NCBI GenBank assembly: GCA_035713725.1
Contig: DASTMZ010000137.1
Location: forward strand, 5,800 to 69,799
Direction of reading: 5' to 3'
From: DASQPR01 sp035713725
GTDB lineage: Bacteria; Actinomycetota; Actinomycetes; Mycobacteriales; Micromonosporaceae
DNA length: 64,000 nucleotides
Shown: one piece after another, positions 1 through 8,060 of the stretch
Position numbering within the stretch: the first letter of the stretch is position 1
Layout of the letters: every line of letters starts with the position of its first letter
Translations under genes and position numbers: made by a program
The notes under the pieces: model-generated
Told to the model about the DNA's origin: nothing
The model's database searches: none
The model's input: the letters and a program-made list of their open reading frames with translations, nothing else

Positions 1-5
1 CGGGG

Positions 6-506
6 CTAAACCTCGCGGTCGACCGGGCCAAGCCACCAATCGCGTTCCGGTGGCTCGCCGGCCGCGTCGTTGAGCGCCTGCAGGGCGGCGGCGACGTGAC
101 GATGTGTGCCGGTCGGTATCGCGTCGACGATGCCGCCGAGTTCGCTACGCCGACGCCGGGTCACGTCCCGGACCAGATCCCGGCCGACCGGCGTCAGGCT
201 CAAGCGCACCTCGCGGCGGTCCGCCGCGGTACGGGACCGGCGCGCGAGTCCCTTGCGTACTAGCCGGTCACACATCCGCGTGGCGGTGGACGGCGCGACA
301 CCGAGGTCCGCGGCGATGTCGATGACGCGCTGTGGGCCGCGGGACGCGAGCACGACCAGGGCACGCGACTGTGGCAGCGTCACGTCGGGATCGACATCCG
401 CAAGGGAGCGGCCGGCAATGGCAACCATCGCTCGGCTGGCGGTCATCAACGCCTCGATCAACTCGTCACGGGACGTGGTGTTCTTCACGGCGGCAGGCGA
501 TGGCAT
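6..506 (-). CDS. MarR-family transcriptional regulator
   Basis: A 166-residue winged-helix DNA-binding regulator. The core shows the MarR pattern: a recognition helix around VAPSTATRMCDRLVRKGLA, then a basic wing with AADRREVRLSLTPVG. The reading frame is open to 635, but the conserved fold begins only after the internal ATG at 506, so I chose that start. No effector can be inferred. It is divergent from the small membrane protein gene at 678. The perfect palindrome at 625-639 between them is the likely operator, which suggests autoregulation and control of that neighbour. The family is certain; the exact start is less so. Confidence 0.85.
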   Translation of the reverse strand: MPSPAAVKNTTSRDELIEALMTASRAMVAIAGRSLADVDPDVTLPQSRALVVLASRGPQRVIDIAADLGVAPSTATRMCDRLVRKGLARRSRTAADRREVRLSLTPVGRDLVRDVTRRRRSELGGIVDAIPTGTHRHVAAALQALNDAAGEPPERDWWLGPVDREV

Positions 507-624
507 CCTGCAATTGTTGCCTAGCGCACCGCTTCGCGGAACGACAGTTTCGCGGGTCTGTCGCCCCGCCCGGTCGGGTCCCGCACACGCCGGGAATCGA
601 GTATGCATCGGCGGTCGGATAAGA

Positions 625-660
625 TATCGTGACACGATAGAATCGCACGACGATATATCG
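625..660. promoter_or_regulatory. Palindromic operator pair between marR and the small membrane gene
   Basis: TATCGTG-A-CACGATA at 625-639 is a perfect inverted repeat with 7-bp arms. A second perfect palindrome, CGATATATCG, lies at 651-660, 17 bp before the start codon of the gene at 678. The size and position fit a MarR operator. The same TATCG/CGATA half-sites recur at 1695-1714 in front of the second MarR gene. Confidence 0.6.
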
Positions 661-677
661 GGAAGAAGGCGAACGGC

Positions 678-923
678 ATGGCCGTCGAGGCGCTGGCCGT
701 TGTGCTCGCGGTACTGCTTGCGATCGTCGCCACCGCGGCGGCGTACGTCGGGATCCTAGGTACGTTCGGCGCGGTCAACATCGTTCGGTGCGCGCACTGC
801 GGGCGGCTTGGTCTGGTGCGTGCGCACCGGCCACTGCTCAATTGCGCGAGGTGCCGGCATGCCGCGGTCATGCATCCGTTCCACGCGTTGCACCTCCACG
901 CAACGCACGCGCATCGCCGGTAG
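678..923 (+). CDS. Small membrane-anchored zinc-ribbon-like protein
   Basis: An 81-residue protein. Residues 1-30 form one hydrophobic helix (AVVLAVLLAIVATAAAYVGI). Next come two CxxC pairs (CAHC and CARC) about 18 residues apart, as in a zinc ribbon, and then a His-rich tail ending HALHLHATHAHRR. It looks like a single-pass protein with a metal-binding cytoplasmic module. I recognise no named family. It is divergent from the MarR gene and preceded by its palindromes, so it is probably the regulated target. The ATG start follows a GAAGAAGG-like purine run. Its function is unknown. Confidence 0.6.
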   Translation: MAVEALAVVLAVLLAIVATAAAYVGILGTFGAVNIVRCAHCGRLGLVRAHRPLLNCARCRHAAVMHPFHALHLHATHAHRR

Positions 924-935
924 CAGCGCGGCGCC

Positions 936-1685
936 CTACCGTCCGCCAAGCACGTCACGGAGCACGGCGGCAGCGGACCGATCGGGGTCACGGGCCGCCG
1001 TGACCAACACGACGTCCGCGTCGGCGGCCTGATCCCGGAGCAGATCGAGGGCGAGGTCGCCGGCGTCGGTCTGTAGCTCGGTCCGGTAGCGGCGAGCGAA
1101 CTCGTCGAACCGTTGCGGCGCGTCGGCGTACCACCGGCGAAGCTGAGCGCTCGGCGCGGCGTCCTTGGCCCACAACGTGACGTTGGTCGTCGTCCGGGCC
1201 AGCGCGCGCGGCCACCCGCCGTCGACGAGGATCCGCCGGGCCGGCGACCGTCCAGGGTTGTCGTAGACGCTTGCGATCCGCACCTCGACCGCCGACTCGC
1301 GGGGGCTCGGCAGGCGCGCCGCGAGTCGTTCCAGCTCCTCGAGATGCAATGCGGACAGCCGCTCCAGCCGCTCCGCGCCCGCCGTCGTCAGGCGAAGACG
1401 CACCACGCGGTGGTCGTCCTCGTCGCGCACCCGGCACACCAGACCCGCCGCGTCCGCACGGTCCACCAAGCCGACCACGCTGTGATGCCGAAGCAGGAGA
1501 TAGTCGGCGACGTCACGGATGGTCGGGCCGCGCCGGTCGGTGTGCCCGCGGATCGCCAGCATCAGTTGATGTTGGGCCGGCGTCAAACCGGCGGCTTGTG
1601 CCTGTTGCTCGCTCCACCGCTCGAACTGGCGCAGGCCGGTCCGCAGCGCGAGCAGGCGCGCGTAGACCACGTCCGAGAGACCCAC
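936..1685 (-). CDS. MarR regulator fused to a DUF488 domain
   Basis: A 249-residue two-domain protein. Residues about 1-135 are a MarR winged helix: TPAQHQLMLAIRGH, a LLLRHHSVVGLVDRA recognition helix, and a DEDDHRVVRLRLT wing. Residues about 136-249 match DUF488: the DNPGRSPARRILVDGGWPR segment, then TLWAKDAAPSAQLRRWY, RFDEFARRYRTEL and a VVLVTAARDP segment. DUF488 is usually a free-standing protein of unknown biochemical role, sometimes linked to metal or oxidative stress. In the fusion it may act as the sensing domain. The GTG start is preceded by TACGGT and 6 nt, which suggests a leaderless transcript. That box adjoins the palindrome at 1695-1714, so the gene is probably autoregulated. 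Confidence 0.85.
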   Translation of the reverse strand: MGLSDVVYARLLALRTGLRQFERWSEQQAQAAGLTPAQHQLMLAIRGHTDRRGPTIRDVADYLLLRHHSVVGLVDRADAAGLVCRVRDEDDHRVVRLRLTTAGAERLERLSALHLEELERLAARLPSPRESAVEVRIASVYDNPGRSPARRILVDGGWPRALARTTTNVTLWAKDAAPSAQLRRWYADAPQRFDEFARRYRTELQTDAGDLALDLLRDQAADADVVLVTAARDPDRSAAAVLRDVLGGR

Positions 1686-1694
1686 CCGTTCACC

Positions 1695-1714
1695 GTATCG
1701 TCGTGACGCGATAC
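1695..1714. promoter_or_regulatory. Palindrome upstream of marR-DUF488
   Basis: GTATCG-N8-CGATAC is an inverted repeat with 6-bp arms, 9 bp upstream of the GTG start at 1685. It overlaps the probable minus-strand -10 box (TACGGT), which is what a repressor site would do. Its half-sites resemble those at 625-639, but the spacer is 8 rather than 5 bp. Confidence 0.5.
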
Positions 1715-1855
1715 AGCGGGGTCCTGGCGCAGGTGGCGAAACACGGCCCGCTTCGACTCACAGCCATCACTGCCCTAACCACTGATTGCATGATGCATGT
1801 ATAGCTGCAATTCTGGTGGGTACGTGTTGGTCGAGGGTTAGGAAGGGGCGACGCC

Positions 1856-2206
1856 ATGCGCCTCACGACACAGCGCGCGCCTGAGGGCGGCTACCAATGG
1901 GCGATCACATGGTCACCGCAGCATCCCGAAGCGGTGGCACGGGGGACGCACGCATATCCGGATCTTGAATCGTGTGCGCGGGCGGCCAAGCAGGTTTTCG
2001 TGGCCGAGCCGGGCGCGATCCGACCGGTCGAACAGCCGACCGGCGGCTGGCGGTGGGTGGTCAGCGGCCCGGACGGCTCGCCGGTCGCGGAGTCGTCGGC
2101 CACCTACGACAACGCGGCCACCTGCGGATATGCGCTGTACGAGCTGCGCCACGCGCTCGCCCGACATAGCCACGACATCGCGCAACGACGGCGCGCCGTG
2201 CGCTGA
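1856..2206 (+). CDS. Hypothetical protein with two DUF1508-like repeats
   Basis: A 116-residue soluble protein. It appears to contain two similar halves. Each has an aromatic strand (YQWAITW; WRWVVSG), then an Ala/Tyr segment (THAYPDLESCARA; SSATYDNAATCGYAL) leading into a helix. This pattern resembles the duplicated YegP/DUF1508 fold, but the match is weak and was judged by eye. There is no signal peptide or membrane segment. The start ATG follows GGAAGGGGCGACGCC, a good ribosome-binding site. It lies alone between divergently placed genes. The function is unknown. Confidence 0.6.
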   Translation: MRLTTQRAPEGGYQWAITWSPQHPEAVARGTHAYPDLESCARAAKQVFVAEPGAIRPVEQPTGGWRWVVSGPDGSPVAESSATYDNAATCGYALYELRHALARHSHDIAQRRRAVR

Positions 2207-2339
2207 CGTCAAGCTGCCCGGTGGCATCCGGTACGGCAAGCGCGGTGCCGCGGTGCCGCAATCGCTTGGCGATCACGACACCGCGGCCTGATCCTGCGTG
2301 GCGCCGGCCAGACGTGCGCCAGACGTGCGGCCGGAACTC

Positions 2340-3329
2340 TCAGTCGGCCAGCTCTGGGATCACCTTGGTGGCGAAGAGGTCGACGCTGCGGGGGTCGTAC
2401 GCGGCGTCGACAAAGTAGCCGATCGCGTACGTCATGCCGATCTTGCGAAGATTCGCCAGCTCCTCGGCGATCTTCTCGGGCGTGCCGACCAGCGGGCCGG
2501 ATTCGAACGAGCTCACGTTCCGGTCGACGACGTCGGCGGGCAGCAACGGGCTGTAGTGCGCGCGGATCCACGCGAGCTTGTCCGCGACATCCTTGTCGGT
2601 CTCGCCGATCACGATGTTGAAGTCGGCCGATCGTGTGATCGCGTCGAAGTCCGTGCCGACGTCCTTGCAGTGCTGCGCCAGGATGTCGGACTTGCGCGTG
2701 AAGACCTCGGGCGTCGCGTCGAAGTTCGTGTAGCGCGCGTATTTCGCCGCGGTCCGCAGCGTCTTGCGCTCGCCACCGCCCGCGATCCACAACGGGATGC
2801 CACCGTCCTGCAGCGGAAGCGGCCGCCCGATCGCTCCGTCGACCTGGTAGTGCTTGCCGGCCAAGGTGGCCGTGCCGGTCGTCCAGAGCTGGCGCATGAT
2901 CTGTACGCCCTCGTCGAGCATCGCGAGGCGGTCGCCGGCGCCCGGGAACCCGTACCCGTAGGCCCGCCACTCGTGCTCGTACCAGCCGCCGCCAATGCCC
3001 ATCTCCACGCGGCCACCGGAGATCACGTCGATGGTGGCGGCCACCTTCGCGAGGTAGGCCGGATTGCGGTAGCCCATGCACGTACACATCTGGCCGAGGC
3101 GTACCCGTGTCGTGGCGGCGGCGAACGCGGCCATCAGCGACCACGCCTCGTGTGTCGCCTCGTCGGTCGGTCGCGGCACCGTGTGGAAGTGGTCGTAGAC
3201 CCAGATCGACTCGAACGGGCCGGCATCCGCCGCCTGGGCGATCGCGCGCATTGCCGCCCACTGCTCGGCCGCCGGGATGCCGACCAGATCGAGGCGCCAT
3301 CCTTGGGGAACGAAGAGTCCAAATCGCAT
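2340..3329 (-). CDS. LLM-class F420-dependent oxidoreductase
   Basis: A 329-residue TIM-barrel protein of the luciferase-like monooxygenase superfamily. Seen: the N-terminal strand MRFGLFVPQGW, IWVYDHFHTVP, the LGQMCTCMGYRNP loop, GRVEMGIGGGWYEHEW, and DGGIPLWIAGGGERKTL near the cofactor phosphate. Actinobacterial members of this type generally use coenzyme F420 rather than FMN; the substrate is unknown. It is 24 nt from the divergent PPOX-type gene, also an F420-type family, so the two may share substrate or regulation. The ATG is preceded by TAGGAT and 6 nt, which fits a leaderless transcript. Confidence 0.88.
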   Translation of the reverse strand: MRFGLFVPQGWRLDLVGIPAAEQWAAMRAIAQAADAGPFESIWVYDHFHTVPRPTDEATHEAWSLMAAFAAATTRVRLGQMCTCMGYRNPAYLAKVAATIDVISGGRVEMGIGGGWYEHEWRAYGYGFPGAGDRLAMLDEGVQIMRQLWTTGTATLAGKHYQVDGAIGRPLPLQDGGIPLWIAGGGERKTLRTAAKYARYTNFDATPEVFTRKSDILAQHCKDVGTDFDAITRSADFNIVIGETDKDVADKLAWIRAHYSPLLPADVVDRNVSSFESGPLVGTPEKIAEELANLRKIGMTYAIGYFVDAAYDPRSVDLFATKVIPELAD

Positions 3330-3335
3330 TGCTGC

Positions 3336-3345
3336 ATCCTATTGT
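3336..3345. promoter_or_regulatory. Overlapping divergent -10 boxes
   Basis: On the minus strand TAGGAT (3341-3336) sits 6 nt before the ATG at 3329. On the plus strand TATTGT (3340-3345) sits 8 nt before the GTG at 3354. Both fit the actinobacterial TANNNT box and they share two bases, so the two transcripts probably start at or near their start codons and compete for polymerase. Confidence 0.45.
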
Positions 3346-3353
3346 GATTAGCC

Positions 3354-3809
3354 GTGCGGATGGATATCGCGTGGTGCCGGGCCCGGTTCGCCGAAGCGCC
3401 GGTCGCTCGGCTCGCGACCGCTGACGAAGACGGGCGCCCGCATCTCGTACCCATCGTGTTCGTGCTTGTCGACGACGCCCTCTACTCCGCGATCGACGCG
3501 AAGCCGAAGTCGTCGGACGCGCGGGCCGGTCGGCTCAAGCGTCTCGACAACATCCGTGCGAACCGGGCGGTCAGCGTGCTGGTCGACGGCTACTCCGACG
3601 ACTGGCGGCAATTGTGGTGGGCACGGGCCGACGGGATGGCGCGTGTCTTGCACGCGAGCGATGAGGAAGCAGCCGGTCCGCTTCGTGCGTTGGCCGCGCG
3701 ATATCCGCAGTACGACGAGCCGCCGCCCGGCCCGGTCATCGCGATCGCGGTGCGTCGTTGGTCCGGCTGGGCGGCCGCCGCGGACTCAGGACGGATTGAG
3801 CCGCGGTAG
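3354..3809 (+). CDS. PPOX-class F420-dependent oxidoreductase (TIGR03668-like)
   Basis: A 151-residue split-barrel flavin/F420-binding protein. Typical elements are present: APVARLATADEDGRPHLVPI at the start of the barrel, LYSAIDAKPK, RLKRLDNIRANRAVSVLVD, and a terminal WSGWAA. The length and these motifs agree with the TIGR03668 subgroup. It probably reduces or oxidises a small molecule with deazaflavin F420; the substrate is unknown. It is divergent from the LLM-type F420 enzyme. The GTG at 3354 and the ATG at 3360 are both possible starts. I kept GTG because it lies 8 nt after TATTGT. Confidence 0.85.
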   Translation: MRMDIAWCRARFAEAPVARLATADEDGRPHLVPIVFVLVDDALYSAIDAKPKSSDARAGRLKRLDNIRANRAVSVLVDGYSDDWRQLWWARADGMARVLHASDEEAAGPLRALAARYPQYDEPPPGPVIAIAVRRWSGWAAAADSGRIEPR

Positions 3810-3885
3810 TGAACCGACAAGCAACGGCCAGCGTCGGACCGTATGGTCGCCTATGTCACGTGATCAACCGGAGGGATCGATCCCG

Positions 3886-4215
3886 ATGATCTTTATCACC
3901 GCGAAGTTCCAGGTCCGTCCCGACGACGCGGACAACTGGCCAGAGATTGCCCGCGCGTTCACCGAAGCGACGCGCGCCGAACCGGGGTGTCTCTGGTTTG
4001 ACTGGTCGCGCAGTGTCGACGACCCGGCCGAATACGTTCTCGTGGAGGCGTTCCGCGACGGCGGCGCGGGTGCCGCACACGTGCAGTCCGAGCACTTCAA
4101 GACAGCGCAGCGCACGCTGCCCAAACATCTGGCCGCCACGCCGCGGATCGTCAACTTCACGGTCCCGCAGGACGACTGGTCCGAGCTTGGCGAGCTGCGC
4201 GTCGAGGCCGACTAG
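3886..4215 (+). CDS. Antibiotic biosynthesis monooxygenase (ABM) domain protein
   Basis: A 109-residue single-domain protein with the ferredoxin-like ABM fold: MIFITAKFQVRPD, a helix with WPEIARAFTEATRAEPGC, WFDWSRSVDDPAEYVLVEAF, then HVQSEHFK. Relatives such as YgiN act as quinol monooxygenases or haem-degrading enzymes, and many are uncharacterised. The start is set by GGAGGGA at 3870-3876, 9 nt before the ATG at 3886. An upstream in-frame ATG at 3853 lacks such a site. It probably acts as a small homodimer. It lies 76 nt downstream of the PPOX gene on the same strand and may be cotranscribed with it. Confidence 0.85.
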   Translation: MIFITAKFQVRPDDADNWPEIARAFTEATRAEPGCLWFDWSRSVDDPAEYVLVEAFRDGGAGAAHVQSEHFKTAQRTLPKHLAATPRIVNFTVPQDDWSELGELRVEAD

Positions 4216-4263
4216 CGCGTCGATGCCCGCTAGCAGACGACACCGGCGGGCGGAGGAGGCCGG

Positions 4264-4986
4264 CTAGCGGACGAGCTCGAACGCCGTTGCGCGTCGGCCG
4301 CCGAACCGCGGTGCGTTCATCTCGGAGATCCACTCGACAACCGCTCGCGCGTCGGCTGCGGGTACGTCGCCGAGCCCCTCGAGGTAGGCACGGTGCGCCT
4401 CAAGCGAGGCAACGGCCGCCTCGAACGTGTCGGTGATGTCCACCGCATGTGTCGCGTTGGCCGAGCCGCCGATCGCGACGTGCTTCACGCCGTTCCACGG
4501 TTCGAGGCCGGACGCCACGAGTTCCGGGAAGATCCACCGGTTGCCGGCGTCGCCGATCGCGTCCATGGCGGCGCGACCGGTGTTGCGGTGGTCCGGTGTG
4601 TTCCATCCGCCGCCCGGCCAGGTGTCCGCGTAGTTTCCGACGATGACGAGCTCTGGCTGATGCCGGCGGATCGCGGCGGCGATGTCCCGCCGCAGATTCA
4701 GTGAATATTCGATGACGCCGTCTGAATGGTCGAGGAACTCGACGACCGAGACGCCGACCTTCGTCGCGCCGTCGCGCTCTTCGGCCTCACGAAGCGGGCC
4801 GCACTCGGCCGGCGCGATGCCGTCGATGCCGGCCTCGCCACGTGTCACGAGGAGATACCGCACGTCCTTGCCGGCGCGCGTCCACACCGCGATCGCGCCG
4901 GCCGTGCCGTACTCCAGATCGTCGGGGTGTGCCGCGATGGCCAGTGCGCGCGTCCAGTCGAGAGGCATCGGCTCGAAGTCATCCAT
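4264..4986 (-). CDS. PIG-L family N-acetyl-sugar deacetylase
   Basis: A 240-residue zinc hydrolase of the LmbE/PIG-L family, which includes MshB (mycothiol) and BshB (bacillithiol). Seen: the metal motif AIAAHPDDLEYGTAGAIA, then RGEAGIDG, LREAEERDGATKVG, FLDHSDG, and the second metal-binding block TPDHRNTGRAAMDAI. It probably removes an acetyl group from an amino sugar conjugate or acts as an amidase on one. It is the last of six co-directional genes that include two amide-forming ligases, so its substrate may be their product. TACCGT lies 6 nt before the ATG at 4986, supporting a leaderless start there. Confidence 0.88.
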   Translation of the reverse strand: MDDFEPMPLDWTRALAIAAHPDDLEYGTAGAIAVWTRAGKDVRYLLVTRGEAGIDGIAPAECGPLREAEERDGATKVGVSVVEFLDHSDGVIEYSLNLRRDIAAAIRRHQPELVIVGNYADTWPGGGWNTPDHRNTGRAAMDAIGDAGNRWIFPELVASGLEPWNGVKHVAIGGSANATHAVDITDTFEAAVASLEAHRAYLEGLGDVPAADARAVVEWISEMNAPRFGGRRATAFELVR

Positions 4987-5054
4987 GGCATCACGGTAGC
5001 CCGGCGAACCCGGCTTGGCCGTCACCCGCGCCGTCAGAGCCAGCAGATCGACAG

Positions 5055-6599
5055 CTAGGTCTCCGACGGCCCGCGAGGTGTGGGTACCGGGCCGGGCAGC
5101 GGCCACTGGTGCACGGGTACGTTGCTGTGCATCCGCTCGCGATATTCGCGGAGCATGTCCCGCAATGCCGCGATCGGGCGGCCGCCGTTCGAGCCGGGCA
5201 GGCCGTTCGAGCCGGGCACCTCGGGATGAGCGTGACGGAGGGCGGCGACCTGCCACGCGGCGCCGTTGCATCCGGACACGCAGCGGCCCTCGATGATGCC
5301 GAGGAAGCGGTCACGGTCGGCGGGCGTCACGCCCCACGCATCGAGTCCGTCGGCCGCCATTGGCAGCAGACGGCGCAGCACGAGTTCGGTGACCGGCAGG
5401 GCGCCGAGACCCGGCCAGAACACCATCGCGTCGATGCCGCTTCGCGCGCCGCTGTGGAAGTTCTCTTCGGCCGCGTTGAACGACATCTGGGTCCAGATCG
5501 GCCGGTCATGCTCGGCCAGCGTACGGACCAGGCCGAAGTAGAACGCCGCGTTCGCGATCACGTCGGCGACCGTCGGCCCGGCCGGCAGGACTCGGTTCTC
5601 CACGCGCAGATGCGGCCGACCGTCGACGACCGCGTAGATCGGGCGGTTCCATCGGTAGATGGTGCCGTTGTGCAACGTCAACTCCGGCAGCGACGGCGCG
5701 CGACCGCTCTCGAAAGCCTCGACCGGATCCTCGTCGTCGCAGATCGGCAGCAGCGCGGGGAAGTAGCTGACGTTCTCCTCGAACAGGTCGAAGATCGACG
5801 TGATCCAGCGCTCGCCGAACCATACGCGCGGACGTACCCCTTGTGCCTTGAGCTCGTCGGCCCGCGTGTCGGTGGCCTGCTCGAAGAGCGGAATCCGCGT
5901 CTCGCGCCACAGCTCGCGGCCGAACAGGAACGGCGCGTTCGCGCCGAGTGCGATCTGTACGCCGGCGATGGCCTGCGACGCGTTCCAGTAGGGCGCGAAC
6001 TTCTCCGGCGCCACCTGTACGTGGAACTGCGCGCTCGTGCACGCCGCCTCCGGCGCGATGGAGTCGCAGATCAGCGCGAGCCGCTCCACGCCGTCGATCT
6101 GGATCGCCATGTCCTCGCCGCGCGCCGCGAAGATCTGGTCGTTGATGAGCGAGTAGCGCGGGTCGGCGGAGAGTGTCTCCTCGGTCAAGTGGTCGCTCGT
6201 CAGCGTCGCGAGAATGCCGATCATCACGAGGTGTGTGCCGATCGCGGCGGCCCGCTCCTCGGCGGCGTTCAGGCTGGCACGGATGCGCCGTTCGAATGCC
6301 GCGAGCCCGTCGCCGGCAAGCTCTCGTGGCGGGACGTTGATCTCGATGTTGAACTGTCCCAGCTCGGTCACGAAGTCGGGGTCGGCGATCTCCTGAAGCA
6401 CATGGGCATTGCGCATCACCGGGTCGCCGGCGGAGTCGACGAGGTTGAACTCGATCTCGAGTCCGGTCATCGGCGTCTCGTGCTCGAACGTCGACTCGGC
6501 CAGCATTCGAGCGAGCACGTCGAGGTTGCTGCGCACCTTGTCGCGATATCGCGTGCGGTCCGCACGGCTGAACGTCTGCAGTTGGACGTGTCGACCCAT
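5055..6599 (-). CDS. Glutamate-cysteine ligase family 2 (GCS2) amidoligase
   Basis: A 514-residue ATP-dependent carboxylate-amine ligase of the glutamine-synthetase-like GCS2 family. Seen: the N-terminal MGRHVQLQTFSRADR, then GLEIEFNLVDSAGDPV, TELGQFNIEINVPPR (metal/ATP site), AAIGTHLVMIGILATL, and RVENRVLPAGPTVADVIAN. The family joins glutamate through its gamma-carboxyl to an amine. Many actinobacterial members are annotated as glutamate-cysteine ligase without proof of substrate. The start is the ATG at 6599, after AAGG; an upstream extension to 6707 has no family similarity. It lies downstream of an ATP-grasp ligase and upstream of a PIG-L deacetylase, which suggests one pathway. Confidence 0.85.
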   Translation of the reverse strand: MGRHVQLQTFSRADRTRYRDKVRSNLDVLARMLAESTFEHETPMTGLEIEFNLVDSAGDPVMRNAHVLQEIADPDFVTELGQFNIEINVPPRELAGDGLAAFERRIRASLNAAEERAAAIGTHLVMIGILATLTSDHLTEETLSADPRYSLINDQIFAARGEDMAIQIDGVERLALICDSIAPEAACTSAQFHVQVAPEKFAPYWNASQAIAGVQIALGANAPFLFGRELWRETRIPLFEQATDTRADELKAQGVRPRVWFGERWITSIFDLFEENVSYFPALLPICDDEDPVEAFESGRAPSLPELTLHNGTIYRWNRPIYAVVDGRPHLRVENRVLPAGPTVADVIANAAFYFGLVRTLAEHDRPIWTQMSFNAAEENFHSGARSGIDAMVFWPGLGALPVTELVLRRLLPMAADGLDAWGVTPADRDRFLGIIEGRCVSGCNGAAWQVAALRHAHPEVPGSNGLPGSNGGRPIAALRDMLREYRERMHSNVPVHQWPLPGPVPTPRGPSET

Positions 6600-6721
6600 G
6601 TCGGCCTGCCTTCGCCCGGCGGTGTGTCGCTGCCGCTTGCCCGGTCGCGCGGTCGGATCGTGGCGGTCGGACCACACGGATGTGTCGCTGCGTGCCGGTA
6701 CGGGCACGCGGTGGCATCAGG

Positions 6722-7978
6722 TTATTCGGGAATCGACGACGGCGCACCCACGCGCTCGGCCAGCCACACGCTGACCAACCCGCGAAAGTGCGCGACGAAC
6801 CGGTCCTGCTCGTCGGCCGGATAGGTGGCTCGTACGGTGTCGACGAGCAGCGCGTCGAAGTCGGGCGAAGCGACCCAGTCGCGCACCATTTCGTCGACGT
6901 GCCCGAGTTTCGTGGCGCAGAACTCCGCATAGCGATCCGCGTCGAAGTAGTCGTCGGCAAGCTCTCGATAGGCCGCGAGCTTCTCGTGGTAGGACAAGTC
7001 GGCCCGATCCGCGATCTCGAAGTAGCGTGCGGAGTCCATGTCGAGACGCAGCCGGCGTCCGGTGACCACGCAATAGACGCTCCACCGCAGCAGCGCCGCC
7101 ATCGCCCACGGGAAGTAGTAGTGCAGCGAAGTGATCGCCACATCCGGGCAGGCGTTCGCGTAGTCGATGGGGTAGACCACGCCGTCCCGTACGAGCATCT
7201 CGCACGAGTTGAACTCCCACCGGAAAAACGCGTTGACGAGCCGGGAGATCGTGAGAACCTCGTCGCCCGTGGACGCGTCCAGGAACCCGTGCTCCACCGC
7301 GTAGCGGTCGTGCATCGGCAGATCGGGACGGAACTTCATGACCATCGTCTCTGGTCCGATGGACAGCGACCGGACGAACACGTCGTATTCCTCGACGGAC
7401 TGCTGCAGGTGCATCAGGCGCTCGCCGGACGCGTCGTAGGCGCGATGCAGGTCGGTGCTGTCCTTGATCCGGGACACGCCCACCCACCCGCCACCGTCGG
7501 AGGGCTTCATGAACAGCGGGTACCCGAGCGGCTGCGCGATCTCGTCCAGGTCGAACGGGCGGTTGTAGCGAGCCGCCGTGTACGCGTACCGGGCGTTGTC
7601 CACCGGATGCTTGAACGGGACGAGCACCGTCTCGGGTACGTTCAGCCCGAGCCGGATCATCGCGCAGTAGGCGGCGTGCTTCTCCATCGACTGGAATGTG
7701 AAGGGGCTGTTGAGCAGGTAGACGCCGTCCATCAGGGCGACCTTCTTGAGCCACTCACGCGGGTGGTAATACCAGTAGGCGAGACGGTCGATCACGAGCG
7801 CATGGCGCGGCTGGTCCCGAAGGTTGAACGGCTCGATGGTGACGCGATCCGTACGCAGCCGATGCGTCGTACCGCCGGCGGTCACCGGTCCGAGCCTGGC
7901 AAGCAGCGTCTCGTACGCGCGTGGCCAGTCCTCCTCGGTGCCAAGTAGCAGCCCGATGATGTGTTCGGCCTCGGACAT
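6722..7978 (-). CDS. ATP-grasp ligase, substrate unknown
   Basis: A 418-residue protein with an ATP-grasp layout: an N-terminal Rossmann-like part (IIGLLLGTEEDWPRAYETLL), a central segment with PLFMKPSDGGGWVGVSRI (lysine and glycine-rich loop that bind ATP), and a metal-binding region VYPIDYANACPDVAITSLH. Aromatic residues are unusually frequent (YWYYHP, LHYYFPWAM). ATP-grasp enzymes form amide or peptide bonds through acyl phosphates. Beside a GCS2 amidoligase, a role in a small peptide or modified amino acid is a reasonable inference. It ends 122 nt before the GCS2 start. I cannot name the product. Confidence 0.85.
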   Translation of the reverse strand: MSEAEHIIGLLLGTEEDWPRAYETLLARLGPVTAGGTTHRLRTDRVTIEPFNLRDQPRHALVIDRLAYWYYHPREWLKKVALMDGVYLLNSPFTFQSMEKHAAYCAMIRLGLNVPETVLVPFKHPVDNARYAYTAARYNRPFDLDEIAQPLGYPLFMKPSDGGGWVGVSRIKDSTDLHRAYDASGERLMHLQQSVEEYDVFVRSLSIGPETMVMKFRPDLPMHDRYAVEHGFLDASTGDEVLTISRLVNAFFRWEFNSCEMLVRDGVVYPIDYANACPDVAITSLHYYFPWAMAALLRWSVYCVVTGRRLRLDMDSARYFEIADRADLSYHEKLAAYRELADDYFDADRYAEFCATKLGHVDEMVRDWVASPDFDALLVDTVRATYPADEQDRFVAHFRGLVSVWLAERVGAPSSIPE

Positions 7979-8060
7979 CCGTCCTCCCGGTGGTGAGCAA
8001 CGAGCGTCGGTGCTCGGGCTACTCGCGAACCCTGCCGGCCGCTGCCGCCTGCCCCGCCCG

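Noticed and set aside
2298..3347. A 349-codon plus-strand open frame
   Set aside because: It is the mirror of the LLM oxidoreductase gene, whose motifs and promoter are clear on the minus strand.
4842..6824. A 660-codon open frame on the plus strand
   Set aside because: It runs antisense to the GCS2 gene. Such long antisense frames are expected at this GC content, and it has no motif or start signal.
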